DNA of 64,000 bases from assembly GCA_045560765.1 (NCBI GenBank), contig JBJKZD010000010.1, positions 1 to 64,000 of the forward strand, written 5' to 3'. The notes under the pieces are model-generated. The model ran no database searches and was not told where the DNA came from. It saw only the letters and a program-made list of their open reading frames with translations. Every line of letters begins with the position of its first letter. Position 1 is the first letter of the stretch. Below, in pieces: positions 35,788 through 44,546 of this stretch. Position numbers and translations under genes: made by a program. Source of the DNA: UBA9926 sp913064795 (lineage in GTDB: Bacteria > Pseudomonadota > Gammaproteobacteria > Pseudomonadales > Azotimanducaceae).

Positions 35788-36138
35788 ATGCTATTTTTGT
35801 TCTCGAAAGTCATGGTTACGGCTTTGGTGGTGGTTGCGGTCGGCGAGATTGCCCAGCGCAGCGACAAATGGGGAGGGCTGATCGCAGCCTTGCCGCTCAC
35901 CACCTTCTTGATCATATCTTGGATGTATTTTGAGGGGGCGTCGGCAACGAAGATAGGGAACCACATGCGATTTACCCTTTTCTTTGTTCTGCCTACCTTG
36001 CCGATGTTTCTTGTTTTTCCCTATTTGATAGACCGTTTTGGTTTTCCGCTTGCACTGGTGGCGGCACTGGTGCTGACCAGCATGCTGATGTTTGGATTTA
36101 ATGCTCTCTATGAGCAATTTGGGTTCAGAATTTTTTAG
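35788..36138 (+). CDS. DUF3147 family membrane protein
   Basis: 116 residues from the ATG at 35788, with GAGGAGG upstream. Four hydrophobic helices; KWGGLIAALPLTTFLIISWMY is characteristic of DUF3147. A TTG six codons earlier overlaps the Shine-Dalgarno and is rejected. Function unknown. Confidence 0.8.
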   Translation: MLFLFSKVMVTALVVVAVGEIAQRSDKWGGLIAALPLTTFLIISWMYFEGASATKIGNHMRFTLFFVLPTLPMFLVFPYLIDRFGFPLALVAALVLTSMLMFGFNALYEQFGFRIF

Positions 36139-36221
36139 CGCCTTCCGATCGTCAGGGCGTTAAGGTGCCCGGTGCCTCCAGCCTGGGATGGGTTTTTCTT
36201 TTGATCTGAGGAGATTGTTTT

Positions 36222-37280
36222 ATGAAGTACTCCGTCGCTTTTGCTTCGCAAACCGATTCATGGCGCTGGGTTCGTCGCGCCGAGGAACTTGGCTTTCATG
36301 CAGCTTGGTTTTATGACACCCAGTTGCTGAATCCAGATGTTTTCGTATGCATGGCGCTTGCGGCCCATGAAACCTCAACCATTCGTTTGGGAACCGGCGT
36401 TTTGGTGCCCTCAAATCGGATAGAGCCGGTAACGGCGAATGCGTTTGCAAGTTTGAATAAGATCGCTCCGGGCCGGATTGATTTTGGTGTGGGCACTGGG
36501 TTTACGGCGCGACGAACCATGGGGCTTGGAGCGATTCCACTGGCCAAGACTGAGGAATATATCCAACGTGTCAGGCAGCTGCTCAGAGGGGAAACGGTGG
36601 ATTGGGAGTTTGAATCGAAGTCACGGAAAATCAGGTTTTTAAATCCCGATCTTGAGTTGATCAATCTTGAGGATGAGATTCCCCTGTGGTTTTCAGGCTT
36701 TGGTCCCAAGGCTAAAAAGCTGGTTGCCGATCTTAATGCCGGGTGGCTTAATTTTGGCGCGACAGGGGCCGAAGCTGCCTTACAAGAAATGCAGGCCATC
36801 TGGGCTGATGGCGGGCGCGATCCGGCGGCGCTCAAGTCCAACTTATTTTTCCTGGGTGCTGTGCTGACTGGTGACGATACGCGGGACACTGAAAAATTAA
36901 TGGCTGAAGCGGCGCCTCTGACAGCGGTTATGTTTCACAACCTAGCCGATGAAGTGGGGGCGATGGGGGGCAAAAATTTACCCACAGGACCGCTCAGTAA
37001 TCTTGTTGCGGAGTATCTCAAAGTCCATGACCAATACGCGCCCAGTGATGCCAAGTACTTGAGTAACCATCGGGGCCATCTGATGTTCGTCCGCCCTGAT
37101 GAGAAGCATCTGAGTCCGGAGCTCGTTCGAAACACAACGATGAGTGGCACGATTGATGAGTTGGTAGAGACATTAAGCGAGTTGAAACGAGCAGGTTATA
37201 ACGAAGTTACCATACAACTTGTGCATGGCCACGAGACGGCATTAGAGGAATGGGCCGAAGTTTTTAAGCGTATCCAATAA
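36222..37280 (+). CDS. LLM class flavin/F420-dependent oxidoreductase
   Basis: 352 residues of the luciferase-like barrel. Blocks RRAEELGFHAAWFYD (18-32), TIRLGTGVLVPSNR (about 55-68) and GRIDFGVGTGFTARR are typical of F420-dependent methylene-tetrahydromethanopterin-reductase-like proteins. GAGGAG lies upstream of the ATG. It is not closely similar to the luciferase-like enzymes at 11.3 or 58.8 kb. The next gene, a sulfatase, is convergent. Substrate unknown. Confidence 0.88.
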   Translation: MKYSVAFASQTDSWRWVRRAEELGFHAAWFYDTQLLNPDVFVCMALAAHETSTIRLGTGVLVPSNRIEPVTANAFASLNKIAPGRIDFGVGTGFTARRTMGLGAIPLAKTEEYIQRVRQLLRGETVDWEFESKSRKIRFLNPDLELINLEDEIPLWFSGFGPKAKKLVADLNAGWLNFGATGAEAALQEMQAIWADGGRDPAALKSNLFFLGAVLTGDDTRDTEKLMAEAAPLTAVMFHNLADEVGAMGGKNLPTGPLSNLVAEYLKVHDQYAPSDAKYLSNHRGHLMFVRPDEKHLSPELVRNTTMSGTIDELVETLSELKRAGYNEVTIQLVHGHETALEEWAEVFKRIQ

Positions 37281-37365
37281 CGTTGGCAATGAACGCTTAA
37301 GTTTTGAGCCCTTTACAACCCCCTTGCGGACAGTGGCTTCCTGCTTCTCGGATCATGTCAAAACT

Positions 37366-38814
37366 TTAAGGTGCAAACGTGTCGTGGCTGCCTTGAGGCA
37401 CCCTAGGAAATCGCGGATCGGCCTTCCAAGGAATGACATCGGCGGTTGAGAATAACCATTCAAGGACTCGAGATTTGAGATCGCTGATGAGTTCTTTGTG
37501 ATCGGATTGGCCAATGAGATTTTTTGTCTCGTTGGGGTCACCGGAGCGGTCATAGAGCTCGTCTGATTCGTAAAGCCGATAGACATAAGTGTATTGCTTG
37601 GTTCGCATCGCAATTGCTCGTCCGACCAAGCTGGGTTGTTCGTGCTGCAGATTGGCTTTATTGGCATATTCGCCTTTTGCCGCTTCAAGCAAGTTGAGTT
37701 CGTCGGATGCGAAGCCGCCCTCAGAGAAAGCAGCTTCTCGAATTGATGTCTTTGGGTCGGATAAAACATTGACCAAGGAACGACCGAAATGGGTATGGGT
37801 GACCTTGACGTCTGCCAGATCCAACAGGGTGGGCATGAGATCGACCATCTCTGTGAAGGTGGTTGCAGTCGTATTGGGTTTCACGCCGGGACCCGCAATG
37901 ATAAGCGGATTCTGGAGCAGGGATCGGTCGAGGCCAGATGGCCACTTTTCAACCAATCCGAAGTCACCCGCATATTCTCCGTGATCGGTGAAGTAGAGCA
38001 CGAGGGTGTTGTCGGCCTCGCCGGTGCGTTGCAATGCCTCTAAGATACGTCCTAGTTGATGATCGACCCTGGAAATCATTGCGTAATAGACCCGCCGAAT
38101 TTCCTGCCAGTCATCCTCAGTCAGGCGGTCAGTGCCGAGTTTTTGCCGCACCGCGTGATGAAATTGCGGCTTACCCGCTCCCGGTGCCTCGATTCGCTTG
38201 GGTAGGTCCCCTGGTGAATATAAATCGTACCATTGCCGTTCCACTTCAAATGGAAGATGCGGAAAGATTAGCGGCGCCCAGAGGCACCAGGGGCCCTTGG
38301 GTTTCTGAGAGAGCCAATCAATAGCGGTTCGAGTGCAGGCCTCATCAAAGTCGAGCCAGGTTTCTTCGCCCGGTCTTAAGCCGTGATAAAACGCATCGTA
38401 CAGCGGCGAGCCAACTGGATGCTGAGGTCCCATCCCCATTTTTTTGGGCGGCGTCGTGAAGCCGCTGAAATGGGTTGAAAGCTCAGTCACCCCAGGTGCA
38501 AAGACGTCTCCCCGGGCGCCGGCCCAAGCCACCTGATAGCCGCCGTCTTTGAGGTAACGCAGGAGGTTCGGTTCGTGGGGTTGAATCAGGTGTGTAAGCG
38601 TGCGATGACCCCGCGTGTGGGGGTACCAGCCGGTCATGAAGTTGACCCGAGATGGACTACAGACGGGATGATTGACGTAGGCATTGGTGAACGTCATGCC
38701 CCTTCCGGCCAGGGCATCGATGTTTGGCGTTAAAATACTCGGATTGCCGAAGGCTCCGATGCAGTCAGCACGCTGTTGATCGGGCATGACCATCAGAATA
38801 TTGGGTCTGGGCAT
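37366..38814 (-). CDS. Sulfatase (arylsulfatase/choline-sulfatase-like)
   Basis: 482 residues. The metal site MPDQQRAD (10-17), formylglycine site VCSPSR with Cys52, and FTDHGEYAGDFGL are all canonical (CxPxR), unlike the sulfatase at 15.6 kb. No signal peptide is seen, so it probably acts in the cytoplasm on an imported sulfate ester. C-terminal residues 440-482 resemble the usual beta-sandwich end. Isolated gene, convergent with the luciferase-like gene. Needs a formylglycine-generating enzyme encoded elsewhere. Confidence 0.88.
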   Translation of the reverse strand: MPRPNILMVMPDQQRADCIGAFGNPSILTPNIDALAGRGMTFTNAYVNHPVCSPSRVNFMTGWYPHTRGHRTLTHLIQPHEPNLLRYLKDGGYQVAWAGARGDVFAPGVTELSTHFSGFTTPPKKMGMGPQHPVGSPLYDAFYHGLRPGEETWLDFDEACTRTAIDWLSQKPKGPWCLWAPLIFPHLPFEVERQWYDLYSPGDLPKRIEAPGAGKPQFHHAVRQKLGTDRLTEDDWQEIRRVYYAMISRVDHQLGRILEALQRTGEADNTLVLYFTDHGEYAGDFGLVEKWPSGLDRSLLQNPLIIAGPGVKPNTTATTFTEMVDLMPTLLDLADVKVTHTHFGRSLVNVLSDPKTSIREAAFSEGGFASDELNLLEAAKGEYANKANLQHEQPSLVGRAIAMRTKQYTYVYRLYESDELYDRSGDPNETKNLIGQSDHKELISDLKSRVLEWLFSTADVIPWKADPRFPRVPQGSHDTFAP

Positions 38815-38950
38815 CGTTCCTCCTTTGGGTCAGTCCTATGCGAGGGTAGAACACGATTCGTTGATCGATGGGCTTAAGGTGCTAACAACGCCCGGTGGGT
38901 GCTCTCGGCTTAGAGCGGTTCCGAGGACGCGGCTCAGACGGTTATCAGCC

Positions 38951-39613
38951 TCACGAGGCAGCACGACGAGCTGCAAAAAAGAGCCAGATCCCGGTTATGG
39001 CGCTGATCAAGGCGAGCACCGAAAAGAACTTCATCGGCCAGTTGTTGATGTCCTCTCTTGCCTGCCAGTCCATGATGTGTAAACCCCACATAAGATCCCA
39101 GATCCGCCATTGCAGCGAGCGGATCGCGACGACCTCCGAAGAATAAGGATTGATATAAACATTGTGCTCGGTATGGCTTTCATCGACCGCAATCACTCGA
39201 TACAGGGGTAAGTCACGCCCTCGAAACTCATCCCCCGGTGTTTCCTCTGTTACAGTTTCAACACTGAGCGGGGTTAGGCGTGTATGAAGGTCGACAGCAT
39301 TGAGGGCATCATCCGGTTCGAGCATGGCAACGGGATGCCCGGCTTGATCTAGATAGTCGGTGCCGCCGTCTCGGGTGACAACCACGATCGGTTGACTGAG
39401 TCGAGAGGCCAGTCTGACTCGGCGGGCCTCTTTGATGACCGAACTGAAAGCGCCGAGGTCCACGGTAATGGGTTGGCGTTTGATCACGTGTTCACCGCGA
39501 ACTTCCTGTATCTTGTTAAAGGCGAAGAAGAGACCGGATGCCGTCCACAAGAGTAACTGTATCGATACCAGTAAGCTGATATAGCGGTGACTGGTTCTGA
39601 GGAGTTTCCTCAT
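38951..39613 (-). CDS. PepSY domain-containing membrane protein
   Basis: 220 residues. N-terminal helix near 12-32 (HRYISLLVSIQLLLWTASGLFF) follows the SHRYISL motif of PepSY-associated TM proteins; two PepSY-like modules occupy the periplasmic part; a C-terminal helix (about 195-215) closes it. Such proteins are common in iron- and copper-responsive operons. It overlaps the CsoR-like gene by ATGA. Last gene of the metal operon. Confidence 0.8.
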   Translation of the reverse strand: MRKLLRTSHRYISLLVSIQLLLWTASGLFFAFNKIQEVRGEHVIKRQPITVDLGAFSSVIKEARRVRLASRLSQPIVVVTRDGGTDYLDQAGHPVAMLEPDDALNAVDLHTRLTPLSVETVTEETPGDEFRGRDLPLYRVIAVDESHTEHNVYINPYSSEVVAIRSLQWRIWDLMWGLHIMDWQAREDINNWPMKFFSVLALISAITGIWLFFAARRAAS

Positions 39614-39870
39614 CGTTTTAGGATTTGCAGTAATTCATTGACCTTTTCATCAAAGGCATTTTCCCCGTCTAACGACTCTTTTAGACAGGTTTCGAGATGG
39701 CGTTTGAGAATGTTGCCCTCAACTCGGGTCAGCGCGTTGCGTACTGCTTTGATTTGATTGAGGATATCGATGCAATATTGACCTTCGTCGATCATACTTT
39801 GCACGCCTCGCACTTGGCCCTCAATACGTTTTAAATTGGTGACTTGGTCTTGATGGCAGGGATGATTCAT
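39610..39870 (-). CDS. Metal-sensitive transcriptional regulator, CsoR family (DUF156)
   Basis: 86 residues, all-helical. The GQVRGVQSMI helix and QYCIDILNQIKAVRNAL are the family signature. Cys33, His58 and Cys62 (in RHLETC) match the Cu(I) ligand set C-H-C of CsoR, rather than the C-H-E/H sets of FrmR and RcnR. An N-terminal NHPCH adds possible extra ligands. It would repress the operon from the operator at 41323-41339 and release on Cu(I) binding. Placed 3 bp after the MerT-like gene. Confidence 0.88.
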   Translation of the reverse strand: MNHPCHQDQVTNLKRIEGQVRGVQSMIDEGQYCIDILNQIKAVRNALTRVEGNILKRHLETCLKESLDGENAFDEKVNELLQILKR

Positions 39871-39873
39871 AGT

Positions 39874-40257
39874 TTAGAGTAACCTTGGAACGACATAGGT
39901 GAAAAAAGTTGCAAAGACGAAGAGCCCACAGGACGCATAATAGACGTTCAGCGACCGACGCCGCGTACGCAGGCAGGCTCTACCCAGCTCAGGGTCTGCA
40001 GGGCAGGGCATGCTTGCTGTTCGATAGTTAGTATAGCCTGCAACGATCAGCATGATCAGGGCGAAGCTCGTAATATGAATTTTGTAAATGGACAATGTGA
40101 TTAAAAAAGGCATCGTCGACACAAGGCTTGCAAATGACGCGCCGGCCCCAAGGGCAACGAATAGAGCGGGCAAAGCGCAACAGATCAGCGTCGATGATGA
40201 CGCGAACAGGGAAAATAGACTCGCTGTCTTGTGAGCTTCACTGGTTTGAATTTCCAT
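39874..40257 (-). CDS. MerT-like metal transport membrane protein
   Basis: 127 residues with about three to four helices. Paired Cys in LICCALP (26-27) in the first helix and a CPAD...RAC loop between the later helices recall MerT's ion-handling Cys pairs, and the neighbouring heavy-metal-associated protein recalls MerP. The predicted ion here is copper rather than mercury because of the CsoR-type regulator and lack of merA; this is inference. Confidence 0.7.
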   Translation of the reverse strand: MEIQTSEAHKTASLFSLFASSSTLICCALPALFVALGAGASFASLVSTMPFLITLSIYKIHITSFALIMLIVAGYTNYRTASMPCPADPELGRACLRTRRRSLNVYYASCGLFVFATFFTYVVPRLL

Positions 40258-40264
40258 GAATCGC

Positions 40265-40711
40265 TCAGACCTTTAAAACGGAAAGATCTACGGCCGTTTG
40301 CCCATTGTTTGTGATCTTGGTCTTGATGTCGTCGAAATTAATCTCTCGCTCTAGAACATAAGCAATCAAGACTTTACCCCTAGCCAAGTCGACGTCAATT
40401 CTGAGAACGGCAGGGTCTTTTTTGAACGTTTTTTCTATGCCGCGCGCACAAAAATCGCAGACCATGCCTTGGACGCTGACCACGGCGACTTGTGCGTCGC
40501 TCAATCCGTTCATGAACGCATTGAATCTTTCCGGATCCGCATCGACGCTATCGGCCATTGGCATGTGGTGCTCGGCGTGTGAGTGATCTGAATGGTCACC
40601 GTGGGCTGTGTGCCCAGCCTTGGCGGTGCTTTGATCAGCTTGAGCAATTATTGAAAGACTGCTGCTCAATATAAAGAGCGCGGATAGGTAAAAAGAAAGT
40701 ACTCGCATCAT
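40265..40711 (-). CDS. Heavy-metal-associated (HMA) domain periplasmic protein
   Basis: 148 residues: signal peptide ending around AQA (24), a His-rich linker at 34-49 (seven His in sixteen residues), then one HMA domain (about 76-148) with the metal site MVCDFC (83-88, a CxxC). It resembles MerP or a CopZ-like chaperone fused to a His-rich tail. It would bind Cu(I) in the periplasm and pass it to the MerT-like partner or the barrel protein. The start is at 40711. Confidence 0.8.
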   Translation of the reverse strand: MMRVLSFYLSALFILSSSLSIIAQADQSTAKAGHTAHGDHSDHSHAEHHMPMADSVDADPERFNAFMNGLSDAQVAVVSVQGMVCDFCARGIEKTFKKDPAVLRIDVDLARGKVLIAYVLEREINFDDIKTKITNNGQTAVDLSVLKV

Positions 40712-40721
40712 TTTTCTCCAG

Positions 40722-41330
40722 TTAGAATCGGAACATAAAGTGTAAATCCCAATGGGTCTTTTGACTGTATCCCATTTCGATCAACAGGTCGCCTTGATAC
40801 AGTTTGAGAACCGGGTAGGTCTGCCAATGCCCATTGAGCGGATCGCGCTTTATTTTTGCCATGATCCAGGTGTGCAGGTCGCCATAATCACCAAGATATG
40901 GCGCCACCCCAAGTTGTACGGATTGTTCGTTAAAGTGCGTCTCTCCCAGTGCGGTTCGACGCAAATTAAAGCCTGAAAACCATCGACGGGACTCCCAGTC
41001 GCCATGAAGGCTGTAGAAGTGGTTTTTAGGATCCTCGGGACTGACGCCGCCCGCCAGATAGAGATTCCTTTGGGACTGAGCTGTGTTCTTTCGATATAGC
41101 AGGTAGGTCATGCGGGCGAGCGAATAGGTCTCGTCAATTGTATAATCGTTAACGGTCTCAAGACCTACGGATAATTTATACGTTGGCGAGTAGTGATAGT
41201 AGAGAGAGTTTTGACGTGCATCATGACGCGCCATGAAGGTTGAGCCCCCCGGATAAGAAATGGGCCTAGCGTCGGAAAATCCGCTGATCACCACTAAGAT
41301 GGTGGCAATTGAAAGTTTCAAGATACCCAT
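40722..41330 (-). CDS. Outer-membrane beta-barrel-like protein of metal operon
   Basis: 202 residues from the ATG at 41330. A signal peptide (KLSIATILVVISGFSDARP) fits this start. The mature part is rich in alternating aromatic strands (SLYYHYSPTYKLSVGLE, RMTYLLYR) and ends MGYSQKTHWDLHFMFRF, a terminal Phe like a BAM substrate. A start further upstream (41378) has a GGAG but would lie across the promoter. The predicted transcription start lies at or near 41330, so the message may be leaderless or use a TTG just downstream. First gene of the operon. Confidence 0.6.
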   Translation of the reverse strand: MGILKLSIATILVVISGFSDARPISYPGGSTFMARHDARQNSLYYHYSPTYKLSVGLETVNDYTIDETYSLARMTYLLYRKNTAQSQRNLYLAGGVSPEDPKNHFYSLHGDWESRRWFSGFNLRRTALGETHFNEQSVQLGVAPYLGDYGDLHTWIMAKIKRDPLNGHWQTYPVLKLYQGDLLIEMGYSQKTHWDLHFMFRF

Positions 41331-41366
41331 GGGGGGTATATTAGCGTCAATCAAATCAAGATCAAA
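41323..41366 (-). promoter_or_regulatory. Promoter and CsoR-type operator of metal operon
   Basis: On the minus strand TTTGAT (41361-41366) and TAATAT (41338-41343) are separated by exactly 17 bp. The -10 box runs into ATACCC-ATGGG-GGGTAT (41323-41339), an inverted repeat with G/C tracts and flanking TA steps typical of CsoR-family operators. A bound tetramer would cover the -10 and start site. The CsoR-like gene is in the same operon, so feedback control is expected. Confidence 0.7.
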
Positions 41367-41482
41367 GGGGTTAAACATTGTCTCCGGCTTGGTCGTGATC
41401 GCCGTCATGACAATAATGCAACTGACCTGCATGCGATTAGCAGAAGTGTCATGATGCTTGAATGAGGGTTAAGGAGGTGCAC

Positions 41483-42214
41483 GTGGAAAATCAGACGGCA
41501 CGATACGGAGTCATTGGTGACGGTAGGCTGGCTCGGCACCTGAAATTTTGGCTCGGTCACAAGGGGCTCAGGGTCGAGCAGTGGTCGCGCGGTGATGACC
41601 TAGACAAGACAAATCCAACGCTGGCGCTGGCTGAATGTGACAGGATTCTCCTTGCAATCAGTGATGATGCGATTGAACCCTTTATCCAGGCCTGGCCTGA
41701 GCTGAAGGATAAAGTATTGATCCACTGTTCAGGTTCGTTAGTAACGCCAGCTGCCATCGGTGTGCATCCGCTTCAAACGTTTGGCGAAAGGTTATTTGAG
41801 CCTGCTCATTACGACGAAATTCCGGTGATGCTTGATCAGGGTGCACCGCCTTTTGAACAGTTAATGCCAGGACTGGAAAATCCCCATTGCCGGATGAGAC
41901 CCGAACAAAAAGCGTATTATCACGCCTTGTGTGTGTTGGCGTGTAGCGGTACTCAAATACTGTGGCGAGAGATGATGAGTGGGTTTGAACAGCTTGGGAT
42001 TGACTCAGACTTTGCCGCTCCATTGCTTCGCAAAACCGCTGAAGATGCGCTGAGATCTTCGGGCGCGGACATAACCGGTCCTTTGTCCCGAAATGACATC
42101 GACACGCAAAGACGGAATCTAGATGCCTTGGGCGGAGACGCTTTGGCTGATGTCTATCGAGCACTCCAGACAACGTATCGAGAGAGGTCCAGAAACTCGA
42201 ATTTGAAAGGATGA
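41483..42214 (+). CDS. Rossmann-like and DUF2520 domain-containing protein
   Basis: 243 residues from GTG at 41483, chosen because a perfect AAGGAGG ends 5 nt before it; an ATG at 41462 would put that site inside the gene. N-terminal Rossmann fold with GVIGDGRLARHLKFWL, a KVLIHCSGSLV block, GVHPLQTF, and a C-terminal helical DUF2520 with RKTAEDALRSSG. Such proteins resemble F420/NADP reductases or ketopantoate reductases but have no proven role. It is convergent with nothing and stands alone before the BVMO promoter. Confidence 0.85.
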   Translation: MENQTARYGVIGDGRLARHLKFWLGHKGLRVEQWSRGDDLDKTNPTLALAECDRILLAISDDAIEPFIQAWPELKDKVLIHCSGSLVTPAAIGVHPLQTFGERLFEPAHYDEIPVMLDQGAPPFEQLMPGLENPHCRMRPEQKAYYHALCVLACSGTQILWREMMSGFEQLGIDSDFAAPLLRKTAEDALRSSGADITGPLSRNDIDTQRRNLDALGGDALADVYRALQTTYRERSRNSNLKG

Positions 42215-42531
42215 TGGGTGGTCTTTTGTAAGGCACTCGTGGCTGCAGCGCCGATGAAAAGTTCCCAAGCACGACGCCTAACGATTAAGAATAATTAAAG
42301 AGTCTCGAGCGTGCTCATGCCCTGTGCTACTTCAAATGGCTGCTAAGTTTGGAAGCTTTTTGGCCTCACTTATTGCAAACCCTTCGAGTCGATGGTCTCC
42401 ACACTGAATTATTCGAGTTTGTCTGGCAGGGAAAATCTAGAAATGAAACTCTGAAGGACTGTTGTTCATTGTTGCAGCAATCTGTATCTTCAAGGCACAG
42501 GTAGTTTTGATATCACCTTTAAGGAGGGCGT
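42215..42531 (+). promoter_or_regulatory. Intergenic region with BVMO promoter and palindrome
   Basis: 317 bp. TTGTTC (42462-42467) and TATCTT (42485-42490) are 17 bp apart. A 14-bp near-perfect palindrome ATTGTTGCAGCAAT (42468-42481) occupies the spacer and could be the operator of the TetR protein encoded at 45.9-46.6 kb. AAGGAGG (42521-42527) precedes the ATG at 42532. The upstream part shows no gene. Confidence 0.5.
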
Positions 42532-44421
42532 ATGAACGCCGGAACTAAAAGCCTCAATTTTGATCCTGATGCGCTGGCGAAAAAGTACAAGCTTGAACGA
42601 GATAAAAGAGTCAGGCCCGATGGCAATGATCAGTACCGAGAAGTCGTTGGAGAGTTTGCCTACTTTGTAGAGGACCCTTACCTTAAAGAAGAAATTGAGA
42701 GAGATCCCCTTGAAGACGAGGTCGAGGTAGTGATCATAGGTGGCGGTTTTGGGGGCATGCTAGCGGCGGCGAGGTTGCGAGAGGCTGGTATCAATGATTT
42801 TCGGTTGATAGAGAAAGGGGGTGATTTCGGCGGCACTTGGTATTGGAATCGCTACCCAGGCGCCTCATGTGACATCGAGTCCTACGTATATTTTCCCTTG
42901 CTGGAAAAAACCGGATTCGTCCCAAAGATGAAATACACCAACGCGCCAGAGACGTTGGAGTACTGTCATCGGATTGCTGAAAAGTATCAGCTCTATGAAA
43001 ACGCCTTGTTGCAGACCGAAGTTGCCTCCACGGATTGGGATGAGACGCTGGGACGATGGATCGTGTCGACCAATCGACAGGACGCGATCAAGGCGCGATA
43101 CGTTGTGCATTCAAATGGGCCTCTTAATCGCCCCAAGCTTCCAGCGATTGAGGGAATCAACGATTTTAAAGGACACACGTTTCATACCAGTCGTTGGGAT
43201 TATGGCTATACCGGCGGCGACTCAAATGGAGGCTTGACCCACTTAGCCGATAAGCGGGTTGCGGTGATCGGCACAGGGGCGACAGCGGTGCAATGTGTTC
43301 CGCATTTGGGAGCAGCAGCAAAGGCACTTTATGTTTTTCAAAGAACGCCCTCATCGATTGATGTCAGAAATAATCAGCCGACGGACCCGGATTGGATGAG
43401 TAGTCAACCAACGGGATGGCAAGATAATCGTCGAAAGAACTTTGAGTCGATTATGACTGGAGCGGTTGTCAGCGAAGATCTGGTGGCCGATGGCTGGACT
43501 GAGGCTTTCAGGCTGCTATTTGGATCTGTTCGGGACAAAGCGCCCTCGAAAGCCAAGATTGCAGGCTGGGCAGCGATGGGACTCTTAAACCCCGACTTTT
43601 ACCGGTTGGGCATCAAGCAGTACCTGACCAATAAGGTCACAGAGCACCTGGACTTAGCGAAGGCGCTTGAGCTCGCTGATTATGAGAAGATGGAAAAAGT
43701 CCGCGCCCGAGCCGACGCGCTAGTAGAAGATGAAACGACGGCAGAGGCCTTAAAACCCTATTATCGACAGTTTTGTAAACGGCCGTGTTTTCATGATGAG
43801 TATCTGCCAACGTTCAATCGCGATAACGTGACCCTCGTCAATACGGATGGCCGAGGTATTGATCAAATTACCCCTCGAGGCATCGTTTTTGATGGCACTG
43901 AATACGAAGTTGACTGCATTATTTTTGCAACGGGCTTTGAAGTAGGAACGGATTACGCCCGGCGAGCGGGCTATCAGATCTATGGTCGTGGTGGACAGTC
44001 GATTTCTGAAAAGTGGTCAAATGGCCTTTCTACCTTCCACGGGATGCATTCTCGAGGGTTTCCCAATGCCTTCTTTTTTGGTCCAGCTCAGTCGGCATTT
44101 ACTGCGACCTACACTTATTCCCTCGATGAGCAGAGTATCCATTTGGCTCATATCTTGACCAATGCTAAAAAGCGAGGAGCGACTTTGATCGAAGCGAGCG
44201 AAGTGGCCGAAAAGCAATGGGTCGAAACCATCATAGAAAAATCTCGGTTGACAGCGGATTTTCAATCTCAATGCACACCCGGCTATTACAATAATGAGGG
44301 TCACGTCAATGTGAAACCTCAAAACAGCACCTACGGCGGCGGTCCGATTGAGTTCTTTGCGTTAATGAAAAAGTGGCGGTCGAATAACAAGCTTGAAGGC
44401 TTAGAACTTAGCCAAGCTTAA
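42532..44421 (+). CDS. Flavin-containing Baeyer-Villiger monooxygenase
   Basis: 629 residues, larger than the usual 540-550 because of an N-terminal extension of about 60 residues rich in charge. FAD-binding IIGGGFGG (68-75) and NADPH-binding VIGTGATA (245-252) flank the class fingerprint FKGHTFHTSRWD (212-223), which matches FxGxxxHxxxW(D/P). A CIIFATGFEVGTDY block follows, as in phenylacetone and cyclohexanone monooxygenases. It would insert oxygen next to a ketone to make an ester or lactone. Strong ribosome site. Convergent with the aldo/keto reductase gene, which could make or use the alcohol/ketone pair. Confidence 0.92.
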   Translation: MNAGTKSLNFDPDALAKKYKLERDKRVRPDGNDQYREVVGEFAYFVEDPYLKEEIERDPLEDEVEVVIIGGGFGGMLAAARLREAGINDFRLIEKGGDFGGTWYWNRYPGASCDIESYVYFPLLEKTGFVPKMKYTNAPETLEYCHRIAEKYQLYENALLQTEVASTDWDETLGRWIVSTNRQDAIKARYVVHSNGPLNRPKLPAIEGINDFKGHTFHTSRWDYGYTGGDSNGGLTHLADKRVAVIGTGATAVQCVPHLGAAAKALYVFQRTPSSIDVRNNQPTDPDWMSSQPTGWQDNRRKNFESIMTGAVVSEDLVADGWTEAFRLLFGSVRDKAPSKAKIAGWAAMGLLNPDFYRLGIKQYLTNKVTEHLDLAKALELADYEKMEKVRARADALVEDETTAEALKPYYRQFCKRPCFHDEYLPTFNRDNVTLVNTDGRGIDQITPRGIVFDGTEYEVDCIIFATGFEVGTDYARRAGYQIYGRGGQSISEKWSNGLSTFHGMHSRGFPNAFFFGPAQSAFTATYTYSLDEQSIHLAHILTNAKKRGATLIEASEVAEKQWVETIIEKSRLTADFQSQCTPGYYNNEGHVNVKPQNSTYGGGPIEFFALMKKWRSNNKLEGLELSQA

Positions 44422-44546
44422 ACGGAAGAAGCGTCACTGTAGGACACTGCCCTCGGCCATGAAGGACGGAGGGCCTGGATCCGTTCATACCAGGCTGAGA
44501 AGGTGGGTCTAGCTGCCTGGCATGACCTGTCTGCCATAGAGGCGGC

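Noticed and set aside
44449..44495. Two 6-bp stems between the BVMO and AKR genes
   Set aside because: Long loops and no T tract; too weak to call a terminator.
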